18,533 nucleotides of DNA from an uncultured Ruminococcus sp. Lineage in GTDB: Bacteria > Bacillota > Clostridia > Oscillospirales > Ruminococcaceae. This document shows, one piece after another, positions 1 to 6,542 of this stretch (positions are counted from its first letter, which is position 1; each line of letters starts with the position of its first letter). The notes beneath the pieces were generated by a model that saw only the letters and a list, made by a program, of their open reading frames with translations, did no database searches and was not told where the DNA came from. A program made the position numbers and the translations under genes. The stretch lies in contig CAMOEP010000010.1 in the NCBI GenBank assembly GCA_946612185.1, forward strand, positions 1-18,533, written 5' to 3'.

Positions 1-112
1 TATGCTTGCTGAGAAAAACATTAGCGAAAATGAGAACATCATTATCTATAGCATAATAACTCTTGTCGAACAGAGCAAAGTGGTTGCAGTCGAGCCATTT
101 CACAAAAATCAT
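1..112 (-). CDS. Partial hypothetical protein, N-terminal part only
   Basis: An open frame on the minus strand begins at ATG 112-110 and stays open to the left edge of the window. The visible start reads MIFVKWLDCNHFALFDK and goes on with no stop. A GTG at 103-101 in the same frame is the better start, because an AAGGA sequence lies 9 bases before it and directly touches the ATG. The gene follows the 141-residue protein at 201-626 in the same direction, with about 90 bases between, so the two may be co-transcribed. About 37 residues are visible; they contain no recognisable domain. Function unknown. Confidence 0.5.
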   Translation of the reverse strand, partial: MIFVKWLDCNHFALFDKSYYAIDNDVLIFANVFLSKH

Positions 113-200
113 TCCTTTCGTAGATATTAGAACCTTTCCACATAGGGATTCATGTGCAGCCCCGGAGATATAACACCGGGACTGCGCCATGAATGTCTGG

Positions 201-626
201 TCAGTCAGGATAGTCCTGCATCTCGATGAATCTGCGGAAGCGCAGCACATTCAAGGAGGCTTTCAGGAACGTATTCTGGAAAGAATCAATCGACGTACAG
301 TCCGTTATGGGGCAGTTATCGTAGCAGAATACTACGATATCCTGGTTTTCGGTACTGTCGTAAATGATATGAAAATTATTCGCAGGGAACGTATCCTCGA
401 ACTCCTTGATCTCGCTCCACTTAGGAGTACGGTTTATATTGTCGATCAAGAGCAGTTCGTAGGAGCGGGTGCTGGTGATTGTGATGTTGCCGTAGATGCC
501 GGTGAGGGAGTCAGTGAAGTCGATGGATGAGTTTGATTCGCAGGAGCAGTTGTACTTCATTTTGCAGTTATTAAGTGCGCTGCATATCATAAAGCTGATG
601 ATGTTAAAGTTTTTGTTACTGTTCAT
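201..626 (-). CDS. Small cysteine-rich hypothetical protein (141 aa)
   Basis: I do not recognise this protein. It is short, acidic toward its C-terminus and unusually rich in cysteine for its size: Cys15, Cys21, Cys27 and Cys29 near the start (including a CxC pair), then a second group around residues 99-110 in CYDNCPITDC. The first 20 residues are fairly hydrophobic but lack a clear signal peptide or lipobox. The start is well supported by a GGAGG ribosome site at correct spacing before ATG 626. The promoter and palindrome at 674-705 lie just upstream, and a terminator separates the gene from pgeF. A metal-binding or redox role is possible but not shown. An immunity or toxin-antitoxin-like small protein is another option given the neighbours. 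Confidence 0.7.
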   Translation of the reverse strand: MNSNKNFNIISFMICSALNNCKMKYNCSCESNSSIDFTDSLTGIYGNITITSTRSYELLLIDNINRTPKWSEIKEFEDTFPANNFHIIYDSTENQDIVVFCYDNCPITDCTSIDSFQNTFLKASLNVLRFRRFIEMQDYPD

Positions 627-673
627 AATTATTACCTCCGTAGGATTCAGGTTTGGTTTTTGTTTCTGAATAA

Positions 674-705
674 ATTATATCATACTGTTCATCAAAAGAA
701 CAGTA
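674..705 (-). promoter_or_regulatory. Extended -10 promoter with palindromic operator
   Basis: On the minus strand a TATAAT box (plus-strand 674-679) is preceded by TGA, giving an extended -10 (TGnTATAAT). There is no good -35. Directly upstream, at 683-705, is a perfect inverted repeat of 8-base arms, TACTGTTC and GAACAGTA, separated by 7 bases. It covers the spacer and -35 region, where a repressor or activator dimer would act. It drives the small protein gene ending at 201. The regulator is unknown. Confidence 0.55.
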
Positions 706-727
706 CATTTACCGTACAATAATCATA

Positions 728-821
728 CAAAAAGCCGACACGCAAAAAACGTATCGGCTTTTATCATCAGAACCCCTCGGAGGTCTATTATTCAGGAAAT
801 CTGAGCATTGGTGTATGGCTT
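728..821 (-). ncRNA. Candidate small RNA (about 95 nt)
   Basis: Transcription from the consensus promoter at 828-856 would start near 821 and stop at the terminator at 729-762, giving an RNA of about 95 nt. It holds only a 6-codon frame (MLRFPE) with no ribosome site, so it is probably non-coding. The middle (775-787) can form a short hairpin and shows CCUCC, the complement of a GGAGG ribosome site. If the terminator leaks, the same RNA would be an attenuated leader of the small protein gene at 201-626. Inferred from signals only; I match it to no known RNA family. Confidence 0.45.
729..762 (-). terminator. Rho-independent terminator, probably bidirectional
   Basis: The stem AAAAGCCGA / TCGGCTTTT continues into ACG / CGT across one mismatch, closed by an A-rich loop. 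On the minus strand it is followed by a T run (plus-strand A at 729-733). It would end the NACHT-pgeF operon and the candidate small RNA. TTTT follows on the plus strand as well. Confidence 0.8.
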
Positions 822-827
822 TGGTAC

Positions 828-856
828 ATTATAGCACAAAAGCCCTATAATGTCAA
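828..856 (-). promoter_or_regulatory. Perfect consensus promoter inside an inverted repeat
   Basis: The minus strand reads TTGACA (plus 851-856), a 17-base spacer, then TATAAT (plus 828-833), a perfect sigma-A consensus. It lies 5 bases past the pgeF stop codon. The same bases form an inverted repeat, ACATTATAG (826-834) and CTATAATGT (845-853) with a 10-base spacer, which could be an operator covering both promoter elements. A TATAAT also reads on the plus strand (846-851), but its -35 is poor. Confidence 0.75.
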
Positions 857-860
857 TATT

Positions 861-1721
861 CTATTTCAGGCGTATCCAGTAACCGTTCTGACCATTAAGG
901 TGAACGTTATTCTCGTCGATAGGGCCACGGCGGAAGCTATGCCAGAGATCAGCGTCCCGGACAGTATCCATATCGTCGATGACGTACACATTTTCCTCGG
1001 ACAGACCGGTGCTGAGGAGGATCTTGCGGTTCACGCCGGGGAGATCAACATGGGGCTTATCGTAGCGGCGTTCATCTACAAACTCACCGAAGCCTGCGTC
1101 TTTAAACTGCTTTGCAACGTCAGCGCCCACCTCAAAATTATCAATTCCGATAGAAGGGCATACCACGCAGATAATGTCCTTGATATCAGAGCCGTACTGA
1201 GCGACAAAAGCTTCTACTTCCTTCTGGAATATTCCAACAAGAGAACCTCTCCATGAAGCGTGGCAGCTTCCGCATACCTTTTTCACCGGGTCGAGGAAGA
1301 AAGCGATAGCGCAGTCGGCGGCGTAGTTGAAAAGGCACACATTCTTGTCATCTGTTATAAGACCGTCGGCTCTGGGAGCGGATTCCTCGCTGTAGATATC
1401 GTATCCCTTCAGGTCATCAGCACTGACGGAGCGCACCTTATCCGTGAAAGCGATAAGGCGGTTAGTGATAACGTCCCTGTCGGAAATTCCCACCGCCTCG
1501 CAGCCCAGACGGAAGTCACGGATACCGTTTTCAAAAATGTCCTGGTCACTGTAAAGCTTGTAAAGATTCGGGTTGAACTTGCCGGCAGGTTCATCTGAAT
1601 CCCCCTCAGCATTACGGATACTTGTGTAAGCCATAGCAACGCCGGTATTATTTATTGGCAGTATACTAAGCATTTTCAAGCCGTTAGGCATTTCGACGAT
1701 CTCATAAATTTTCTTATCCAT
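861..1721 (-). CDS. PgeF/LACC1-family (polyphenol oxidase/purine nucleoside phosphorylase-like) protein, metal-site altered
   Basis: 286 residues, normal length for the Cu-oxidase_4 (PF02578; YfiH/PgeF/LACC1) family. Family members are zinc enzymes of purine nucleoside cleavage. The core is clear: ADGLIT (118-123), ADC with Cys137, then the CHASWRGS segment with His154 and Arg158, CPSIG (188-192), FEVG and a C-terminal SFRRG. Oddity: the first metal-ligand histidine, normally in a QxH motif about 35-45 residues before the ADC, is absent. The frame runs AFTDKVRSV (91-99), as if about five residues carrying QTH had been lost, and no His occurs before His154. The usual late CT motif reads DT. 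ATG 1721 has an AAGGAG site whose bases overlap the stop codon of the upstream NACHT gene (10-base gap), so the two are likely translationally coupled. Activity may be lost or changed. Confidence 0.85.
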   Translation of the reverse strand: MDKKIYEIVEMPNGLKMLSILPINNTGVAMAYTSIRNAEGDSDEPAGKFNPNLYKLYSDQDIFENGIRDFRLGCEAVGISDRDVITNRLIAFTDKVRSVSADDLKGYDIYSEESAPRADGLITDDKNVCLFNYAADCAIAFFLDPVKKVCGSCHASWRGSLVGIFQKEVEAFVAQYGSDIKDIICVVCPSIGIDNFEVGADVAKQFKDAGFGEFVDERRYDKPHVDLPGVNRKILLSTGLSEENVYVIDDMDTVRDADLWHSFRRGPIDENNVHLNGQNGYWIRLK

Positions 1722-1731
1722 TGTAATCTCC

Positions 1732-4700
1732 TTAAATAGTGAAGTAGTCTTTCAGCAGGTCGATGAATGATCGTTTTGTCTGATCGTTTTCAAAAACGCA
1801 GGTACTCAGGTCGATATCGTGGTTAGCGATAAGGTCGGCGTGGGTATTGATGAAATCGGAAACCGAAATGGTATCGGAAGTGAAGTTCAGCCTCATGATC
1901 TGACCGTTAAGCAGTCCCACAAGGGCAAGGTCGTCAAGCACGTCGATGCAAATGGGCTGAGCGGGAGTCTTAACGCTTGCAATATCCGCAGCGATAGTCA
2001 TATCCGGGTTCAGTTTCAGCGCAGCAATGGTGTTGTTCTTGTTAAGCACGATAAGGCGCATATTCTCTTTGGAGTTAATAAAGGCGAATGAATTAGCGCT
2101 GTCGCCAACGGGAATGGAAGCGGAGGAAATGACCTGATAATCGCTGCTTGAAATGATACGGATAACGACCACGAAGGACTTCTGCTCCTTACCGCCGGCA
2201 GCGATAAGGTAATTTTTTCCGTCCACGGAGCAGTTAGTCATCTGTCGGATAAACACATCTTCGCCAAGGTTGAGAAGCTGCTTTATCTCACCTTCGGAAA
2301 CTGTGCCGAGGATTCCGTCCGAGCCGCTGCCCTGGTTGTAGAACACCAGAGGAACGTCGTTTGCCTCATCAGCGCCGATATTCTCAGTAATTGCCCGGAG
2401 TTTGTGCTTATCCGGAGCATGGACAGGAGTACTATCGCATACAAGCTTGCCGCCGGTATTACGGCAGTGATATATAGCAGACTGTGAGATCGCCCAGAGG
2501 TCGCCGGAATCCGAGGAAATGCAGAAGTCAAGGATAGGCTCATTTCCCTGAATGAGGACTTCCGGAGCATCGAAAGAACGCAGGTTAGTGAGCATAAGGG
2601 TCTTGTCATAGGAGCAGGTAAGGATATTGCTGCACTTGCTGTTCCAGTTGTCGAAATCCAGTGCGCAGATTTTCCACACCCAGTCCTTGTGAATCTTCCT
2701 GACGTTCCTGACAGACCACACGCCTTCCGGTTTGGCGGATTCATCGCAGTCCTCCTCCGGTTCTTCACTCAGGTCATTAAAAAGCGGGTCATTAACGAGC
2801 TGCTTCACAGTACTGTAGGAGATATGCAGCGCATTTCCGTCATAAAGAGCGCAAATAGCATTATTGCTGTCGAGGATCCTGATATCGTGTACACCGTTGT
2901 AAGCGCCGCTGATGTGGTTGATAGCGATATCCTCCACGTCAGGCACTTGAATGTCGATAGAGCGGTCATCGCAGGTAGTAGCAAGGCGTGTGTGATCGGT
3001 GTCAGAGAGACGGAAGAAAACGCCGGAGTGGGTAGCAAGTTTCTGCTCGTTACGGATGATCTTAACATTGACCTCAGGCGCATCGGCGGAATTATTGCCT
3101 GAAACGGATATCATAAAGAAGTCGGGCATATTGTCGTAATTATCATTTTTGTACGCACGGATACCCACCAGTACGCCCTCCGCATTATTATTGAGTTCCG
3201 GAGGTATCTCCGAGAGGTAGGTGAAGAAAAAGTCCCTGTCATTCACATAAAAAGAGAAAGTATTCTTCTCAGGATCTTTGTTATTAGTGAGACAGACACG
3301 GTAAACCTCGCTTATACCCTTATTGATATCAATAATTGAAATGCAGAAGCCCTCATTTATGAAGATATAGTTTTTTGAAGCGTAGATATCCAGAATAAGT
3401 TCCGGTTCGGGACGGCCACGTTTTATGTTGAACCCTTTTTTCGTTAACTTACCAGTTTTAGAACTAAAGTACAGCCGAAAGACCTTGCTGCCGAAAGCGA
3501 CGATACCCATATTTCCTCTTTGGGTCATAAAGCAGGTGATGTCCCACTTCATAGCGTAAAACTTTGCTTTAATGCCGTCCAGTTCCTCATTGGAATCGTA
3601 GAGACTGAGCGAACGTAATTCCGTATCATCAGCGGCATAGAGTTCACGGTAGAAAACGTCGCCGGTAGAGTTGCAGAAAACGATATATTCACGCTTTTCA
3701 TGTTCCAGGAAAATGACAGTCTCGATCTCGCCTTTACCCTTACCGGCTTTTTTGGGGTCAATAGTGGCGATAAAGACTTCCTTCTGATAATTGAGTTCCT
3801 TGTATGGGTAGAAAATAGCGACACAGCCGTTTCTACAGCCGAGGAAAATTGCGAGTCTGCCGTTATACATATGCGGAACAGCGTCGATGATCCAGTCGCA
3901 GTCTAACATACCCCGGATAATTTCCACCTGATTTTCCGCAACGTCGATTATCATTGCGGTAGTAGCGGCGAAAGCAGCGATGAAGGTCTTGCCGCCAAGC
4001 TGATACTTGCAGATGGTAGAGGAAGCAGTTTGCAGACCGTCTTTCAGAAAGGTATTTGCGCTGATCTTCGAGCCGGCGAGGTTAATAACATTAGTACCCT
4101 CCCTGTCGAAAAGTTCATATCCGCTGAGGGATATTTCAGTGAGATCGAGGTAACTGAGGTTAAGTTCAGCGATGCAGTTATGGTGGGAGAAAGCGAATAT
4201 CCTGACAAGGACACTGAGGGGGAAGTCATAGTTATCCTTGTAGATACCCACGATCCTTTCCTTATTATTGCGGAGAATGTCAATTATCTCCTGGATTTTG
4301 CCGCCGCTTATGAAGCATGATACAAGTTCAAGTATCTCGTCATTGGTGGTGATACTATTATTAACGAAAGTTTCGCCGTCGTCGAGAATCCTTACGATAT
4401 TATCAGCATCTATATTTTTAAGCTGCTTGGCGAAGTACTGGGCGCAGTAATTATCACGGAAATTCTGGTGGCTGAATTCAAAGGAATCCTCACCGCAATC
4501 GTTTGAACTGAGTGAAAAAATGGACTCAACGTTATTTTCAGCCTTAAAAAGGGTATCAAGTTCGCTGCTTGAGAGCAGGGATTCCATTTCATTGTAGGAG
4601 ATCTTGAACGTGTTATGGAGAAGCATGAATCTGGCGATCCTTTCAAGCAGACCGTAAACCAGCAGCTTCTCATGGGCAGAGGTTATATTCAGCAAAGTGT

Positions 4701-6054
4701 CGATATAATCGAAAATAAGCTGACCAAGAGAAGTGATATTCTTTATTTTTGAAAGATTATTTCCGACGTAGTCCGCAAACATCACGCAGCCCTGGGGAGT
4801 TTCCAGGAGTTTTCTGGTCGAGAAGGGAACATCTTTGTATCTTGCGCTGCACCCAACGTCATGGAAATAGGTGTCGATCTGATCTCTGGAGAGCGGGAGG
4901 ACTTTAGCCTTGCTAAAGACCTGGTCTGAACCGTAGTTAAGGCTGTTGAAGCTGCTGGTATGGTCTATACGGCTGGACACAAGAAAACGAGTACCATACT
5001 GCTGGCGGAGAAAGCAGATATCGCTGGCTATCTTCATGCGCATTTTTGAGTCAGTGACTTCGTTAAGACCGTCAGCGAAAATGAGCATATTCCCGGCACA
5101 TTTACTGAGAACATCTTCAACAGTTTCCGGCTCATTATGCCAGACGTAGCGGGCAAGGTAAGCGACGATAATATTGCCGCTGATGACGTTTTCAAGACTG
5201 TTGAGAGGAAGGTAAATTGGGATAGTATCCTTAGCGGCATCGGGTATACTTATAATAGTCTGTTCATCGTCGGTAGTAGTACCTGAGAGGATATCCTCGA
5301 TACAGTGGAATATCTGGTAGGTCTTGCCAGAACCGCCGTGACCGCACAGATTCACGGAATCCTTGCCGTTCATAAATAGGATATCCATCAGGGAGTACTT
5401 GCCGTTTTCGTCGATAGACAGTTTATTTTTCAGATGTTGGATAGGAGTGCCGCTGCGAGTCTCGAAGTAGCCACGGTATCTGCCAGTCCCTTTTTTAGCG
5501 GTGAACCAGGCTTTTGCCACTTCGATCGGAGAATTGGCAGGTTTTGGGGTATTCGCAGGGGGGGCTGGGGTAGGCGCAGGTGGGGCTAAGGTCGCAAGAT
5601 ATTCTTCAAGGGCTTTGTCGCTTTCGTAGCGCTCATTATCCGGCAATTGATCCAGGTTGAAAGTGCTTTTTTTCGCTTGCTGAACCGGCGAAGGATAGCA
5701 GGCGCATAAAAGGATATCGCACAAGATCTCAAACAGCGAAATATCGTCAGCTTTGGAAAGATATAGATATCTGTATAATTTGCGTAATTTTTCATCTGGC
5801 ATTCTTGGGCGAAAGTTCATTTTGATATACGTTTCTTCGTCTTTATGTTTTTTTTTGCTTTGCTCTATATCGTCTGTAAAGCCTTTTGTACTGTTAGCTC
5901 CACTCATTTTTTTGGTAATGTTGCCCTCAGATATGCTAAGGTCGGTAATAATACTGAATACATTATCAGCTAACCACTTTGCACCTGTTCCTTTTTGTCC
6001 TGGATTAAAGGCTTGTGTAAAGTCTTTTAATGTAAAATCTTCTCGCATATACAT
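1732..6054 (-). CDS. NACHT-domain STAND NTPase (NLR-like) with C-terminal beta-propeller
   Basis: 1440 residues. Order seen: an unfamiliar N-terminal domain (about 1-125), a Pro/Ala-rich linker (about 156-176), a linking region, the NACHT NTPase with Walker A GHGGSGKT (238-245), Walker B LIFADGLNEV (324-333) and sensor FLVSSR (357-362), then a winged-helix end with the SFEFSHQNFRDNY motif near 525-537. A short stretch resembling pentapeptide/LRR layers (about 634-670) leads into roughly 770 residues of beta-rich repeats. These resemble WD40-type propellers; SYDKTLMLTNL near residue 1200 is WD-like. In bacterial NLR-like defence proteins the C-terminal part senses a phage or stress ligand, the NACHT oligomerises, and the N-terminal part is the effector. 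Here the effector domain is unrecognised. The start has AAGGAAG six bases upstream; ATG at codon 3 is an alternative. A consensus promoter lies about 245 bases upstream. Antiphage function is inferred from architecture. Confidence 0.85.
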   Translation of the reverse strand: MYMREDFTLKDFTQAFNPGQKGTGAKWLADNVFSIITDLSISEGNITKKMSGANSTKGFTDDIEQSKKKHKDEETYIKMNFRPRMPDEKLRKLYRYLYLSKADDISLFEILCDILLCACYPSPVQQAKKSTFNLDQLPDNERYESDKALEEYLATLAPPAPTPAPPANTPKPANSPIEVAKAWFTAKKGTGRYRGYFETRSGTPIQHLKNKLSIDENGKYSLMDILFMNGKDSVNLCGHGGSGKTYQIFHCIEDILSGTTTDDEQTIISIPDAAKDTIPIYLPLNSLENVISGNIIVAYLARYVWHNEPETVEDVLSKCAGNMLIFADGLNEVTDSKMRMKIASDICFLRQQYGTRFLVSSRIDHTSSFNSLNYGSDQVFSKAKVLPLSRDQIDTYFHDVGCSARYKDVPFSTRKLLETPQGCVMFADYVGNNLSKIKNITSLGQLIFDYIDTLLNITSAHEKLLVYGLLERIARFMLLHNTFKISYNEMESLLSSSELDTLFKAENNVESIFSLSSNDCGEDSFEFSHQNFRDNYCAQYFAKQLKNIDADNIVRILDDGETFVNNSITTNDEILELVSCFISGGKIQEIIDILRNNKERIVGIYKDNYDFPLSVLVRIFAFSHHNCIAELNLSYLDLTEISLSGYELFDREGTNVINLAGSKISANTFLKDGLQTASSTICKYQLGGKTFIAAFAATTAMIIDVAENQVEIIRGMLDCDWIIDAVPHMYNGRLAIFLGCRNGCVAIFYPYKELNYQKEVFIATIDPKKAGKGKGEIETVIFLEHEKREYIVFCNSTGDVFYRELYAADDTELRSLSLYDSNEELDGIKAKFYAMKWDITCFMTQRGNMGIVAFGSKVFRLYFSSKTGKLTKKGFNIKRGRPEPELILDIYASKNYIFINEGFCISIIDINKGISEVYRVCLTNNKDPEKNTFSFYVNDRDFFFTYLSEIPPELNNNAEGVLVGIRAYKNDNYDNMPDFFMISVSGNNSADAPEVNVKIIRNEQKLATHSGVFFRLSDTDHTRLATTCDDRSIDIQVPDVEDIAINHISGAYNGVHDIRILDSNNAICALYDGNALHISYSTVKQLVNDPLFNDLSEEPEEDCDESAKPEGVWSVRNVRKIHKDWVWKICALDFDNWNSKCSNILTCSYDKTLMLTNLRSFDAPEVLIQGNEPILDFCISSDSGDLWAISQSAIYHCRNTGGKLVCDSTPVHAPDKHKLRAITENIGADEANDVPLVFYNQGSGSDGILGTVSEGEIKQLLNLGEDVFIRQMTNCSVDGKNYLIAAGGKEQKSFVVVIRIISSSDYQVISSASIPVGDSANSFAFINSKENMRLIVLNKNNTIAALKLNPDMTIAADIASVKTPAQPICIDVLDDLALVGLLNGQIMRLNFTSDTISVSDFINTHADLIANHDIDLSTCVFENDQTKRSFIDLLKDYFTI

Positions 6055-6093
6055 TTTTCACTTCCTTTATAAATGTCCAAAATGGGACGGCTT

Positions 6094-6145
6094 TTGTCAG
6101 ATTTCCGTAAACCTGATGCCGAACTGAAAATGTTATAATAATATT
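6094..6145 (+). repeat. Operator-promoter direct repeat, copy 1
   Basis: First of two direct repeats. It begins TTGTCAG, contains a near-palindrome TCAG...CTGA at 6097-6116 (8 of 10 base pairs match) and ends in an extended -10, TGTTATAAT, with the hexamer at 6134-6139. The palindrome start lies 37 bases before the -10, exactly as in copy 2, so its centre falls near -40, the usual place of a class II activator. There is no -35 hexamer. On the minus strand it sits inside the leader of the NACHT gene, where the palindrome can fold as an 8-bp hairpin with an ACGG loop. Confidence 0.55.
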
Positions 6146-6207
6146 ATGACAATTTCTCAGAACTTATCAGCAGTACAATTCCAGTGATTGCCAAGATTGG
6201 GTGATTA

Positions 6208-6259
6208 TTGTCAGGTTTTCGTACATCTGATATGCCGATTTAAATGGTATAATGGATTT
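6208..6259 (+). repeat. Operator-promoter direct repeat, copy 2
   Basis: Second copy, 114 bases after the first. It has TTGTCAG, a palindrome at 6211-6230 (7 of 10 pairs), GCCGA, and the extended -10 TGGTATAAT with the hexamer at 6248-6253. Spacing from palindrome to -10 is again 37 bases. Transcription would start near 6260 and run through the structured RNA at 6375-6502 into the nuclease gene. The regulator is not identified. Confidence 0.55.
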
Positions 6260-6297
6260 AATGAAACAAATATCCACACTAACGATACACCAATTAT

Positions 6298-6326
6298 ATT
6301 TTACCACAGATCACGCAATGTGTCAA
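6298..6326 (-). promoter_or_regulatory. Promoter of the NACHT-pgeF operon
   Basis: On the minus strand: TTGACA (plus 6321-6326), a 17-base spacer, then TAAAAT (plus 6298-6303). The start near 6291 gives a leader of about 235 bases that passes through both direct repeats before the NACHT start codon. No other good minus-strand promoter was found closer to the gene. Confidence 0.65.
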
Positions 6327-6374
6327 GATTCATTGTTGAATATTATGTTAAACTATGAGGTTTGACTACACAAA

Positions 6375-6502
6375 TCAGTTACTTGACAACTGAATAAACA
6401 CGGGCCGCCTGTATCAGGGACAGAGTGCCATGCGGAACGAAAGTTCCAAGCGCTCCCCTGGTTTAAGTGTACACAGTACGCCCAAGCGGAGAAAACCGTG
6501 TC
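6375..6502 (+). ncRNA. Structured RNA, three-way junction with GAAA-capped arm; unknown class
   Basis: The stretch folds well by eye. A first hairpin TCAGTT/AACTGA (6375-6380 with 6388-6393) precedes a closed domain. In that domain P1 pairs ACACGG (6398-6403) with CCGTGT (6496-6501) and CCGC (6405-6408) with GCGG (6486-6489), leaving AGAAAA unpaired. P2 pairs CAGGG (6415-6419) with CCCTG (6456-6460), then GAGTGC (6423-6428) with GCGCTC (6450-6455), then GGAAC (6434-6438) with GTTCC (6443-6447) around a GAAA tetraloop. P3 pairs GTGTAC (6467-6472) with GTACGC (6476-6481). It lies about 40 bases before the nuclease start codon with no terminator between, so it may be a cis-regulatory leader; a free RNA is also possible. 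It matches no riboswitch or ribozyme I know. Confidence 0.55.
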
Positions 6503-6542
6503 ATACGAATTCACATTAATAAATAAAAAGGGGAAATGTATT

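Noticed and set aside
161..180. CCCGG...CCGGG hairpin after the small protein gene
   Set aside because: Only 5 bp with a 10-base loop and no T run on either strand; too weak to call a terminator.
189..530. 113-residue plus-strand frame opposite the Cys-rich protein
   Set aside because: No ribosome site or promoter before it, and the opposite frame has a strong GGAGG site and promoter; it is a shadow frame.
6401..6412. GCCGCCTG in the structured RNA, like the end of the ZTP riboswitch
   Set aside because: In ZTP riboswitches this motif is at the 3' end with GGGC after it; here it is at the 5' side within a stem, and the rest does not fit. Hammerhead core bases (CUGANGA) are absent as well.
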